A model generated the notes under the pieces. The model was not told where the DNA came from and ran no database searches. It was given only the letters and a program-made list of their open reading frames with translations. The position numbers were made by a program, and so were the translations under genes. Of a DNA stretch of 64,000 nucleotides, positions 33,327 through 43,844 are shown one piece after another (position 1 is the stretch's first letter; each line of letters begins with the position of its first letter). Source of the stretch: Neovahlkampfia damariscottae (Eukaryota; Heterolobosea; Selenaionea; Neovahlkampfiida; Neovahlkampfiidae). The stretch spans positions 1 through 64,000 of the forward strand of contig JABLTG010000020.1 of the NCBI GenBank assembly GCA_016618085.1, in the 5' to 3' direction.

Positions 33327-34016
33327 TTAATCTTGTCTTCCTTTAAGTTCTTTTGTAACAATTTCATCTTTTGTAATGACATGAACAACTCCACCCCAAC
33401 CACTTAAACAATCTCTATCAACTGATGCTAATAAACATTGAGAAATAGTTTCAAATAATTCATCTGGACCCATATCTTCTTTCCATACTGATTCACACAT
33501 ACCATAAAGATTTTCAGAACAAGTACCCAATACAACAAAATTTGAAGGATATGCAGATGCTCCAATTAAATCTTGTGCACAAATAAATGGTTTATCATTT
33601 TCAAGTCCACAAATAATTGGTTCACAAAACCAAGGTCCAAATCTATTGAGAAAAAAAAAATTAGACTTGATTTAAATCAAACCTTCTTTCATATAATAAA
33701 CTCGAAATTAAATTTGAAAATGAAGAAGGTTTGATATCTCTTTCTTCTCTTAATTTATATAAGTTTGTTCTAAAAACTAATTTTTCATGTCTATTTTTTT
33801 TTTTAATTCAAAAATATTAAATCTTTACACTGTTTGAACATCTGTTGCTAATCCAGCTAATCCAAGAAATGTTCTATCATTAATTTTGAAAACCTTTTGC
33901 ATATTTGTTGAAACAGTTTGTTGTTGAATACCAAATCTTCTATCTGCTGCAATAGCAACACAATCTTTACCAACCATTGCAACAATAGCACCTCCGTTAT
34001 ATTCAAGAATCGACAT
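33327..34016 (-). CDS. PSMB3: 20S proteasome subunit beta-3
   Basis: complement(join(33327..33642,33683..33790,33829..34016)), 203 aa. Non-catalytic beta-3 subunit of the 20S core. [69 protein letters not shown] and [16 protein letters not shown] track the family end to end; there is no propeptide or Thr1, as expected for beta-3. Introns are 38 and 40 nt. Converges on the actin-related gene with 16 bases between stops. Confidence 0.97.
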
Positions 34017-34098
34017 TTTGTTGTTTTTTTATTTTTAGATGAAAATTCCTTTATTGGTGGAAATATTGACCAATGAAAATTAAAAAGAGATAAATTTA

Positions 34099-36493
34099 TT
34101 ATTCATTTAATTCAATATCATATAAACGAATTGAATGATCATTTGAAGAAACTAAAAGATTAAAATATTTTTCTTCATTTTCATTTTGTGTAGTTTCAAA
34201 TTTATCGTTATTTATTCTCCATTTCATTCTTGTAATAGTTTCACATGGTAATAAATTCTTTTGAATTGAATGAAATATTTCAATATTCTTTTCATCATTT
34301 TCATTAAAATTAAAAAATGAAATATTTCCATTTTCAAAACCAATTGAAATTAAATTTAATTTTTGTGAAGGTAAAAATGAAATAGAAGTTATTGAATTTT
34401 TGAATAAAATTTCTTTTTTTAAATTTAAAGTTTCAGTTTCCCAAATTTTCATTTTTTGATCTCTTGAACCTGTAACAAAATATTTTCCATTTTTTGAAAA
34501 AGAACAATCCCAAATAATTCTTTCATGTGCTTCTTCTACTTGTTTATAAAATTTAAATAAACCATCATCTTGTTTTTTATATAAGACTATTTTTCTATCT
34601 CTTGAAATAGATATCATAAATTGATCATCATTTGAGAATTGAATTCTTGTAATTGTTAAATTATGATATCCTTTTAATTCTTGTTTAATTTTCCAATCTT
34701 TTGATGACCAAATTATTATTTTGGAATATTCTTTATTTTTAGATTTACAACTTGATGAAATTAAATTTGATTTGTTTGAACTTGTAATAGTCATAATCTC
34801 ATTGGAATGACCATATAATTTTTGTGTTTCTGGCCATAATGTATTTTGTAATAAATCTTCTTCAAAAGGTAATTCTTCAATTGAATTTAATTCACTTTTT
34901 ATATTTTCATTCTTTTCATTCTTTTTAATAATTTCTAATTTTTGTAAATCTAATTCTTTTATTGCTTCATCATTATTACTACTATTATCAATATTTTTTT
35001 CTTCTTCTTCTTGATTAATACCTTTATTTGATAATCCTAATTGAGAATATGTACCTTTTAAACTTCTTTTTATATTTTTATTTGAATCAATATTTGAAAT
35101 ATTTTTAATTAAATTTAAGAATGTGATAGGTGCTTCAAATACTCTGAATACTTTTTCATCATTTCCACCAGATATAAATTTATGTTCTTGTTCTTTAATA
35201 AAATCTAAACATAATAAATCATATCCATGTATTTGTGGTCTTGATATTTCATACCATAAATGATCACCATTATTATATTTTGAAAATAATCTTGTAGTTT
35301 GATCCAATGAAGTTGATAAGAAATAATTATATTTTGGATCCCATGAAATATCAACTACATTTGAAAAGTGACCAGATATTGATACTTTTGGTTTATTTTG
35401 ATTTAAATCCCATAAATGAAATGATCCATTATATCCGTGACCAATAATATATTTTCCGTCTTTTGAAAATCTGGCGCCAAAATATCCTAATTGACCAAAT
35501 AAACCACTTAATCCACCAAATTCACCAAATCTCTTTTTATTTATCCAAATACCATTCTCTTCATTTGAAGGCTCCCAAATCATCATTGTTCTTTCATTTT
35601 TTTTAAAAAATAATTATTCAAACCTATCCATTGAAGAAGATAATAAACTATATTCATTTTCTTTTGTTGGATTCCATTCAACAGTATGTACCCATTCTTC
35701 ATGTCCAATTAACAATGCATTAAAATAAATGAATATATTTTCATTTTTAAATACTTCATGTTCTGTTTTTTCTTCGTTCATTGTAACTTTATAAATACGT
35801 ATTTTATTATCTTGACATCCTGTTGATAATAATAATTCATCATCTTTTTCTTCTTTAAAACTTAAACAACGTATCCAATCTTGATGTCCTTGAATACTAC
35901 ATAACTTTTGAAATTCTTCGTCTTTTGATTTTTTTAAAAAGAAATGTAATAAATGATCACATCCACCACTTGCAATCAATATATTATCTTTATATTTTGT
36001 TATACTTGAGCATTCCATCATTTTTTTATTTACTATTTTTTGAAATAATTTCCATTCACTTCCTTCTTGTTCTCTACTCCAAATTATTATTTTTTTATCT
36101 GAACTTGTTGATACTAAATAATTTGAATAACTTGATAAACTAGTAACACTTCCTTCATGTCCTTTTAAAATTTGTTTTTGTTTCCATTCTTTATTCTCTT
36201 CTTCTCTACTCCAAATTATTATTTTTTTATCTGAACCACCAGATGATATTTCATTTTTATTAATCCATTTTAATGTATTAACTCTCTTTTCATGACCATT
36301 TAATGATAATATAACTTTATTTTTCTTTTTTTTTTTTTTTTGTTTAGAATATTCATGCTTGTCTTACTTCAACATCATAAAAAACAACACTTCTATGTCC
36401 AGCATAAGCAAATAAATTATTTTCTTTGCTCCAATCTGAACATCCTGATACTCTATTACATCCAATACTCAAAAAGTTTAGACTACTCTTCAT
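34099..36493 (-). CDS. ELP2: Elongator complex protein 2 (WD40)
   Basis: complement(join(34099..35590,35624..36324,36368..36493)), 772 aa. Subunit of the six-part Elongator complex that modifies wobble uridines of tRNA. N-terminus FLSIGCNRVSGCSDWSKEN matches the family start. Two seven-bladed WD40 propellers are visible as repeated GH...W/D units (LNGHEKRVN, LKGHEGSVTSLSS, IQGHQDWIRCL, IGHEEWVHTVEW, ISGHFSNVVDISWDP, LYGHSNEIMTI, EEAHERIIWDCSFS). Length matches known ELP2. Introns are 33 and 43 nt; for the larger the acceptor nearest the poly-A stretch keeps frame (EKNKVILSLNG). Confidence 0.92.
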
Positions 36494-36582
36494 TTTTGAA
36501 AACTAAATAGATTTGATTGGTCAATATTAGTTGATGTTTTGGTTGGATAAATTAAAATAATTGTTAACAAAAAATACTAATA

Positions 36583-38093
36583 ATGATTCAACCAATTAAT
36601 GATTTTAATAAACAATTAAAAGAGAAAGATAAATATAAATATAGATATGGTAATATATTTATAGATGATGTTAAACCCTTTTCAAACTTTTCAAACTTGA
36701 ATAATATTTCAAAATATAATAATATATTATTGTAAGAATTATTATTATTATATTAATTTAATAGAGTTGGAGTAAATATATTTTATTAAAAGAATAAAGA
36801 TACATGGGTAATATAAATGTTAAATATATAATATACTTATTAGATGGGTAAAATCAAATAATAATAATAATAGTATTTAAAAATTAAAGGATGCAATACC
36901 ATTAGTTAGTAGAATACTTTATTCAGAGGATGATGCATTATTATCTTTAAAATTTATAGAGTTATGTAAAAAGATAATTATTGAAACCAATAAAATTAAA
37001 GAAGAAAATATAAATTATATAAGTTTAAAAGGACATGGTAAAATAGAGAATAGAGTATTAAAATATAAAAATAAAATGAAAAAAGATGATGATTTATTAA
37101 AATTTAAAGAGAGTGATTTAATTATATTTTTATGTCATTCACAAGGAGTACCTGTAGGTTGTATACTTTTAAATGAATTAATTAAAGAAGAATTAATATC
37201 TATAAAAAATAAAAAGATTAGTATGATATCTATGGCAGTAAACATTTTATTTATTTATATCTTTTTAAAAGGGATTACATCATGGTACAGATTGGAATCC
37301 ATTTGGTGTTGGTACTATTGGTTCATTAAATAAATCAACAAAAGAATTATATGAAATGAATAATTTAGATAGTAAAATATATAAAAAGTATTTAAATTCA
37401 ATTCAATTTTTATTAAATCAAAAAATGAAATTAATTTGTTTTTCTTCTTATGGTGATATATTAACTAATTTATATTCATCTTCTTTTGATGAAATGAATA
37501 ATTATAATTTAAAAAGAGGTTTATTTTTAAAATTCAATTTTGAAAGAAAATTAAAAAATGATTTCTTTTTATTTTTAATTTTATATTCATTTAAATGGAG
37601 AAATTTAAATTTAAAATTTAAACATTTATTTAAATTATTATCTTATTATGATCATTATTCATCATCATCATCATCATCATCAGATTTAGATTCATCTTCA
37701 CAAGTAAATGCTGATTTTTCATCTCATTCTTTAATTCATATGTATGTATAATTAATGTTTAATTCTTTTAGGGATTCAAATATTTATAAAATTGGTTTGA
37801 ATTATATTTTAGAAGAAGAAGAAGAAGAAAATTTAAATATTAGTTTGGATTCAAGTTCAGATTTAGATTTGAGTTTGAATAAGGGTTTAGAGAAAGAAGA
37901 AAATATTAATTTACATGAAAATGAAGATACAATTTCAAAGATTCTTTTAAAAATTAAAGAATACTATTTTGATGATTTTAAAAAGTTGAATGAATTATTT
38001 ATGAATTGGAATCCATTGACTAGAAGAAAAAAAAAATTAAAATTGGAATTAACATCTATATTTTATTCATCATCAACTAAATCAAAATTATGA
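36583..38093 (+). CDS. Alpha/beta-hydrolase (lipase/esterase) with a run of microexons
   Basis: join(36583..36731,36765..36771,36800..36807,36844..36847,36890..37237,37272..37741,37772..38093), 435 aa. Nucleophile elbow LCHSQGVPVG (Ser140) and an oxyanion-type motif LLVGIHGW at about 49-56, the latter assembled from exons of 7, 8 and 4 bases; GLHHGTDWNPFG follows as the likely catalytic-acid region. No signal peptide. A Ser-rich and acidic insertion occupies about 280-330. Six introns of 28-42 nt. The microexon part is inferred from frame, GT-AG borders and the restored HG motif; substrate unknown. It ends in TGA. Confidence 0.75.
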
Positions 38094-38224
38094 AATATTT
38101 AGTCTGGAATAAAATTTGATTGTAAAATTTGTCTGCTAAAAAAGGAGATATTTCGTCTTTCATCCACCAATAAAATCACATTATTGATTTTTCTTTCATA
38201 AAAAAAACGAAAAGTTTGTCTTCA

Positions 38225-39048
38225 ATGATGATTGGAAATAATAACTCAGCTGTGAAAACTGTTCATTTACCTGAAGATATTTACAAAGATTTCAAAGAAA
38301 TTGATCACCAAAGAAAACAGAATTCAGAATATCAATCTTTGATAAATTCGTTGCATGAAAAAACTGATTTAAATCAAGAAGAGAAAACAAAATTATGTGG
38401 ATTATACAAAACATCAATAGAAACATCAAGAAAAGAAGAGACGTAAAAAAAAACAACATCTAACAAAAAATAAGAATGCTTCAAAATGTGTTAGTCAAGC
38501 TCCAAACACTGATTGAAAACACAGAAAAAGATTCACCAAAGAAGAAATTCAAATCAAAAAATACAACAATTAGTTCCTATTTGGAAGACGATGAAGAGAT
38601 GGATGATGAAGAATTACAACAAGGTGATAGAGTAGCTTCAAGAGTTGATGGTGAAAACTTTTGGATTTTATCCAAATTTGTTTCAATGATTGATAAAAAT
38701 AAATATGAAATTGAAGATGAAGACATTGATGAAAATAATACCAAAATAAGAAAAAGATACAGATTGAACAAAAGCAGGTAAACAAAAGAATTCAATTTAA
38801 CAAATAGGATAATTCCACTTTCAAAGAATTTTCAGCAACATCAAGTATTAGAAAAAGGTACAAAAGTTTTAGCAGTTTATCCTGAAACTACTACTTTCTA
38901 TTCTGGTGTTGTTTACCAAATACCAAAATCTCATTCAAATTTGTATTTAGTTGAATTTGATGATGATGAAGATGAAGAAGGAAATTTAAATGGACCTAGA
39001 AAGATATCATTTAAACATTTGTTCGATTATTCAAAAATAAAATCTTAA
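38225..39048 (+). CDS. SGF29: SAGA-associated factor 29 (tandem Tudor)
   Basis: join(38225..38442,38475..38777,38808..39048), 253 aa. Chromatin reader of H3K4me2/3 in SAGA/ATAC. Residues 1-115 are helical and polar. The SGF29 double-Tudor domain spans about 130-250: QGDRVASRVDGENFWILSKF, NKYEIEDEDID, RIIPLS after the second intron, TKVLAVYPETTTFYSGVVY and LVEFDDDEDEEG with the aromatic and acidic peptide-binding residues. Introns 32 and 30 nt. Its TAA stop overlaps the stop codon of the convergent NOLC1-like gene. Confidence 0.92.
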
Positions 39049-40359
39049 AATTTTACTGAATTTACTTGATGTGGATCAATAAATCCTCCTTTATATGTTC
39101 CTTTTTTTTTCTTTGTTTTATCATGTCTAAAATCTTTTCCTCTTTTTGTTGAAAAATCAATTGCTGCTTTTCTACCATAACCATCACCAATATTTTCTTC
39201 AAATGTATTATTTTTTAATTTATCATTTAAGTATTGAACATCATCTTCTTCATATCTTCTGAATGGTTTCTTACTTATGCTATCTTCTGTTTTTTCTAAT
39301 TCTTCCAATTTTCTTTTTTTGTTTGTGGTTTCATCTTCTGATGTAGATTCTTTTTCACTTTCGGAATCACTATCTGATGATGATGATGAGCTATCTGATG
39401 ATGAGCTATCTGCTTTTTTTTCTTCTATTTCACTTTCAGAATCAGATGATGAGCTATCTGAACTACTATCTGATGATGATGAGCTATCTGATGATGATGA
39501 GCTATCACTATCTGATGAGGATGATTCACTTTCGGAATCACTATCTGATGATGATGATGAGCTATCTGATGATGAGCTATCTGCTTTTTTTTCTTCTATT
39601 TCACTTTCAGAATCAGATGATGAGCTATCTGAACCACTATCTGATGATGATGAGCTATCTGATGATGATGATGATAATGATTCTTTTTTTTCTTCCTTTT
39701 CACTTTCAGAATCAGATGAATCACTATCACTGTCTGATGAGGATGATTCACTTTCGGAATCACTATCTGATGATGATTCACTTTCGGAATCACTATCTGA
39801 TGAACTATCTGATGATGATTCACTATCTGATGGTGATGATTCTTTTTTTTCTTCTTTTTCACTTTCAGAATCAGATGAATCACTATCTGATGATGATGAT
39901 GATGATGATTCACTTTCTGATGAACTGTCAGATGATGATGAATCACTATCTGATGAACTATCTGATGATTCTTTTTTATCTTTTTCACTTTCTGATGAGC
40001 TACCAGATGACTTCTCTTCCATTTCAGAATCACTATCTGAGTCACTGGATGAACTTGAAGAATCACTATCTGATGAATCACTGGATGAACTATCTGATTC
40101 ACTTTCTGAACTTGAAGAATCACTACCTGAGGAAGTGTCATTGTTATATGAGTCTAATCCTCCTAATTTTTCATCTTCTTTATAATTTTCGAACATAACT
40201 TCTAATGAAAATTCTGGTTTTTCTTTGTCTGACTAAAATAATTGTTGTGTTAAAAATCCAATATTTTACCAGTTTAGTTTCTTTTTTGAAGGCTTCAGCT
40301 GCTGTTTTATATCCATTTTTCGTTAAATAAGAATAAATGCTTAAATTTAATTCAGACAT
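39045..40359 (-). CDS. NOLC1/SRP40-like nucleolar phosphoprotein
   Basis: complement(join(39045..40232,40270..40359)), 425 aa. Residues 1-32 form a LisH motif (LSIYSYLTKNGYKTAAEAF). The centre, about 270 residues, is Ser/Asp/Glu blocks (SSSSDSDSE type) separated by basic EEKKxS segments, as in Nopp140. The C-terminal 70 residues are the SRP40 domain (FRRYEEDDVQYLNDKLKNN, GYGRKAAIDFSTKRGKDFRH, GTYKGG). Chaperone for snoRNPs and polymerase I; heavy CK2 phosphorylation is expected from SDSE sites. One 37-nt intron. Confidence 0.93.
39355..40140 (-). repeat. Low-complexity Ser/Asp-coding repeat
   Basis: The NOLC1-like coding region holds a run of TCATCA/GATGAT-type codons with near-identical blocks about 170 bases long (39520-39660 resembles 39350-39480). 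It also opens long meaningless reading frames on the opposite strand. Confidence 0.8.
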
Positions 40360-40423
40360 TGTTGGTTCAGTTTTATTTGCACCAGACTAGCCAATCAGAA
40401 ACTATGAAAAATTAACCAATGAT

Positions 40424-40691
40424 TTAAATCTTACTTTTTTTTTTTACTTTAATTTTTGGTGGTTGAATTGTGAAACTATATGAAGATGTTTCATCATTTT
40501 CAGTTTTTATGTGATCATCTGAAGCACTGGATTTGAAAGAAATATGAGAACCTGTAAAATTTGTGAAACTTCCAAAACCTAATCCTCTTTTTCCAACGTT
40601 TTTTTTTGATTGTTGTTCATTAGCATAGTTTTCCTTCAATTTAATGAAAAATAAAGTTTACTTGCCATTGTTCTGTGAAACCACTCGACAT
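40424..40691 (-). CDS. Small basic protein of unknown function
   Basis: complement(join(40424..40633,40662..40691)), 79 aa. MSSGFTEQWQENYAN, then KKNVGKRGLGFGSFTNF (a short Gly/Phe motif slightly like a G-patch core) and a Lys-rich C-terminus (PPKIKVKKKSKI) that could be a nuclear localisation signal. I do not recognise a family. One 28-nt intron. It sits between NOLC1 and INCENP and diverges from INCENP across about 100 bases. Confidence 0.6.
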
Positions 40692-40736
40692 TCTAATTTG
40701 GAATCTAATAAAATTTTCATTGGTCGTTGAATTTAG

Positions 40737-40743
40737 CCAATCA
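40737..40743 (+). promoter_or_regulatory. CCAATCA element upstream of INCENP
   Basis: CCAATCA lies 50 bases before the INCENP start codon, on the INCENP side of a short divergent promoter; an ATTGG at about 40720 serves the minus-strand gene. Position fits the motif seen at other starts. Confidence 0.55.
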
Positions 40744-40750
40744 AATTTTA

Positions 40751-40760
40751 GGCGCGAAAC
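40751..40760 (+). promoter_or_regulatory. E2F/DP-like site GGCGCGAAAC
   Basis: GGCGCGAAA matches the core E2F/DP binding consensus (TTTSGCGCSAAA family). It lies 34 bases before the INCENP start, directly after a CCAAT element, in intergenic DNA that otherwise has almost no GC dinucleotide clusters. Cell-cycle control of INCENP is a common theme in other eukaryotes; function here is inferred. Confidence 0.5.
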
Positions 40761-40793
40761 CGTTACAAACAACAACAGAAAGGACAAAGAAGA

Positions 40794-42920
40794 ATGAGCA
40801 TCAAAAATCAAGTTGATGAATTAAGTTCCATCACTGAAGGATACATAAAAAAGTTAAACGTTCAGTATTCAACACATGTACAATGGTTATCAGAATTTAC
40901 GATCAAATCGAAAAAAGAGTTGGCAAAACCATCACTCAACAATTTAATGGCAACACCTAGTGGAAATAAAGAAAAAACACATACAAGAAGTAGTACAACA
41001 CGCGTAAAGAGTCGTAGAGATAGTAAAAGAAAAAAGAAAAAAGACTCTGAAGTTTTGTCTACACCTTCAAATGTTTCATTCACCAAAGAAAATGAAACTC
41101 CAAATACAATAAAAATAATTGGAAAATCAACGAATGAAATCAAATCATCAGTGGAAGACGAAGATGAAGAAATTGAAAGAATTCGTGAGCAAGAAAGAGA
41201 AGAAGAAATAGAAAGACTCAGATATGAAATGAATAAAAGAAGAGAAGAAGAAGAAGAAGAATTAAGACAAGAAGAACTTCGACAAGAAGAAGAAAGAAAA
41301 TATCTTCAATTTTTAGAAAAAGAAAGAGAAAGAAAAGAGAAAGAACGAATTGAACAAGAAAGAAAAGAAGAAGAAAAACGTTTATTTTTTGAACAATTAA
41401 GACTTGAACAAGAAGAAAAAGAAAGACAAGAAGAAGAAGAAAGAAGAAGAATTCAAAAAGAAAAAGAAGAAGAAAGAAGAAGAATAAAAATTGAAAGAGA
41501 AAGAGAAGAAGAAAGAAAAAGAATTCAAAAAGAAGAAGAAGAGGAAAGAATAAGACAATTTCTTCTTGATAAAAAAAGAAAAGAAGAAGAAGAAAAAGAA
41601 AGAAGAAGAATATATTTATACAAAAAAGAACAAGAAAGAATGGAAGAAGAAAGAATAAAAAAAGAAGAAGAATTTTATCGTTTAGAAAAAGAAAGAAAAT
41701 ATCAAGATGAATTAATAAAAAAAGAAGAAGAAAGAAGAATTCAAAAAAATGAAAATGAAAGATTTCATTTAAAAAAGAATTTAGGAACACCTTCAATTTA
41801 TCCTGATCTTCCATCTTCATCAAATGGTGGTGAGATTTGGAGTTTAGATCAAAGTTTTAATAATGATTTTCAAAATAATTCAAATATATATTTAACACCT
41901 GATAAATCAAATATTTCCAAACAAATGGAAAGGATAAAATCAAAATCACCAAATCCAGTATTAACTAATTCATTAATGAATGAATTAAAATCAAAACAAA
42001 AAGAAGAAGAAAATGTAAAAGATACACCACCAAGTTTTATTGATGATGAAGTTCAAAAATATCTTCAAGTTGAAATACCAGAATTCAAAGATATTTATAA
42101 ACAAAATGAACAAGAAGATAGATTTAGTACTACAAGTTCAATAATTTCAATAAGTACAACAGGTTCTTCACCTTGTAATTCACATAAAAATTCAACTTCA
42201 CCTCCTTTAAAAAAATCAATGAAATATCCAAATGTTAAAAAGATTGATGCATTAGAAAAAGCAGAAAGAGAAAGAATAAGAGAAGAAGAAAAACAAAGAG
42301 TAATTGCAGAAAGAAAGAAAAAAACACAATTGATCATTGAACAAAAAAAGAAAGAAAAAAAATTAAAAGAAGAAAATGAAAAAATGATGAAAAGAGAAGA
42401 AGAAAAAAAGAAACAAACTGCATTAAGAGATCAATTGAATCAATTAAAAGGAAATACATCAACAAATAATTCAAATTTAAATACTTCAAATTTATCATCC
42501 ACTTCATCAAAAATTAATAAAATGAAAAAGATGGGACCACCACCTGTATCAAAAATAAAATCAGAAGAAGAAATACTTTCATCTTATAAATTATCTGATA
42601 TTAGTTATAAATCTGAATCCGAAGACGAAGAAGAAGAAATGAGAAGAAGAGCGAAAAAGAAAATACCAATTTGGGCACAAGGTAAAGCATTAGGTGAATT
42701 AGTGGAAAGAACAAGAAAAATTGATCCAAATTTAATCTTTGGTGATTTTACAACATTAAATATTAGTGATATTTGGAAATATGAAACTGGTATTTCATTC
42801 AGATCAAGAAGTTCATCTGGAAATTGGGATAAAGATCATTTTACAAAAAAAGAAGAATCAGAATATAGAAAGAAAATGGGATATCATCATTATCATGAAA
42901 TTAATTATTATAAAAAATAA
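40794..42920 (+). CDS. INCENP: INCENP-like chromosomal passenger protein
   Basis: 708 aa, single exon. Scaffold of the chromosomal passenger complex that binds and activates Aurora kinase. The N-terminal 45 residues (THVQWLSEFTIKSKKELAK) fit the CEN-type helix that binds survivin/borealin. Residues about 125-330 and 480-550 are charged EEERRR-type single alpha-helix. The C-terminal IN-box lies at about 622-690: KKIPIWAQGKALGELV, then NLIFGDFTTLNISDIW, then FRSRSSSGNW, where the Ser cluster corresponds to the Aurora-phosphorylated TSS motif. The gene has an E2F-like site before the start. Confidence 0.88.
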   Translation: MSIKNQVDELSSITEGYIKKLNVQYSTHVQWLSEFTIKSKKELAKPSLNNLMATPSGNKEKTHTRSSTTRVKSRRDSKRKKKKDSEVLSTPSNVSFTKENETPNTIKIIGKSTNEIKSSVEDEDEEIERIREQEREEEIERLRYEMNKRREEEEEELRQEELRQEEERKYLQFLEKERERKEKERIEQERKEEEKRLFFEQLRLEQEEKERQEEEERRRIQKEKEEERRRIKIEREREEERKRIQKEEEEERIRQFLLDKKRKEEEEKERRRIYLYKKEQERMEEERIKKEEEFYRLEKERKYQDELIKKEEERRIQKNENERFHLKKNLGTPSIYPDLPSSSNGGEIWSLDQSFNNDFQNNSNIYLTPDKSNISKQMERIKSKSPNPVLTNSLMNELKSKQKEEENVKDTPPSFIDDEVQKYLQVEIPEFKDIYKQNEQEDRFSTTSSIISISTTGSSPCNSHKNSTSPPLKKSMKYPNVKKIDALEKAERERIREEEKQRVIAERKKKTQLIIEQKKKEKKLKEENEKMMKREEEKKKQTALRDQLNQLKGNTSTNNSNLNTSNLSSTSSKINKMKKMGPPPVSKIKSEEEILSSYKLSDISYKSESEDEEEEMRRRAKKKIPIWAQGKALGELVERTRKIDPNLIFGDFTTLNISDIWKYETGISFRSRSSSGNWDKDHFTKKEESEYRKKMGYHHYHEINYYKK

Positions 42921-42959
42921 AATTTGAAAGAGTTGTATAAATAGTTGGCAATATATTAG

Positions 42960-43799
42960 TTATAAAAATAATATTTTATTTTTAACTACATTTTGTCGTT
43001 CATCTTCTTTTAAATAATTTTTAATCAAATAATTTTGAAAATAATTAATTCCAATATTTGAATGAGAAGATATAATAAAAATAGAATCATCACCTTCTTT
43101 TGAATTAAACGAATCAAAATTATTTAAATTTAATTTAATTTTAAATAATATTTTTGATAAATAATTTAAAGAAACAAGATCAGATTTTGTTAAAATAATT
43201 TTAAATTTAATTTTAAATTCTTCTAAAAAATTTAAAATTTCAAAATCCTTTTTCTTTAAACCATGTCTTGAATCAATTAAAATAAATATAATATCATGAT
43301 TAACTTGTTTTAAATATAAATGTAGTAATTTTTTCCACTTGAATATTATATCTTCATTTTTAAATGCGAATCCATATCCTGGAAAATCAACTAAAATAAA
43401 TTCATTTCCAATTTTCCAATTTTCAATTTTATTTGTCTCTCCTGGTTTATTTGATACTTTTAGACAATTCTTTCTTTTCAAAATTGAATTTAGAAAGGAT
43501 GTTTTTCCAACATTTGAACGACCAATAAATCCAATTTTTGATATTTTTTCTTTTTTTATTTTTTTTAAATCTTCAATTTCATTTATACTATTTACTAATT
43601 TTAATTTATTTTTAACAAATATTGAATTTATCATTTCTAAATTTTTTTCTTCTTTTTTTATTCCTTCTTCTTTTTCATTAAAATATCCAAATTTTAAAAT
43701 TTCATTTTTATTTTCTATTAAATTTGGTATTCCTTTTAACTTTAAATATTTTCTTTTGAATAATTTCTCATTCAATCTTTTGTTTTTTATAATATTCAT
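42960..43799 (-). CDS. EngB/YsxC-type GTPase, probably mitochondrial
   Basis: 279 aa, single exon. TRAFAC GTPase used in large-subunit ribosome assembly (GTPBP8-like). G1 GRSNVGKTSF, G2 region KPGETNK, G3 DFPGYGFA, G4 TKSD, G5 SSHS. A basic 90-residue N-terminal extension (MNIIKNKRLNEKLFKRKYL) suggests mitochondrial targeting. Diverges from the BSD-TLDc gene; 45 bases between starts contain a single ATTGGTCAAT. Confidence 0.9.
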   Translation of the reverse strand: MNIIKNKRLNEKLFKRKYLKLKGIPNLIENKNEILKFGYFNEKEEGIKKEEKNLEMINSIFVKNKLKLVNSINEIEDLKKIKKEKISKIGFIGRSNVGKTSFLNSILKRKNCLKVSNKPGETNKIENWKIGNEFILVDFPGYGFAFKNEDIIFKWKKLLHLYLKQVNHDIIFILIDSRHGLKKKDFEILNFLEEFKIKFKIILTKSDLVSLNYLSKILFKIKLNLNNFDSFNSKEGDDSIFIISSHSNIGINYFQNYLIKNYLKEDERQNVVKNKILFL

Positions 43800-43803
43800 T
43801 TTT

Positions 43804-43813
43804 AATTGGTCAA
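43804..43813. promoter_or_regulatory. Near-palindromic ATTGGTCAAT between divergent starts
   Basis: ATTGGTCAAT (ATTGACCAAT on the other strand) is the only CCAAT-type element in the 45 bases between the EngB start (43799, minus) and the BSD-TLDc start (43845, plus). Its two-fold symmetry would suit bidirectional use. Confidence 0.55.
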
Positions 43814-43844
43814 TTACAATTATTCCGAGAGAAGTTAAGTGGAC

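Noticed and set aside
39277-40185. A 302-codon open frame on the plus strand opposite the NOLC1-like gene
   Set aside because: It is a reverse-complement shadow of Ser/Asp codon repeats (TCATCA read as GATGAT), with no start context, motif or CCAAT element of its own.
41218-41823. Leu/Phe-rich open frame opposite INCENP
   Set aside because: Mirror of GAAGAA/AGA codons of the charged helix; no independent signal.
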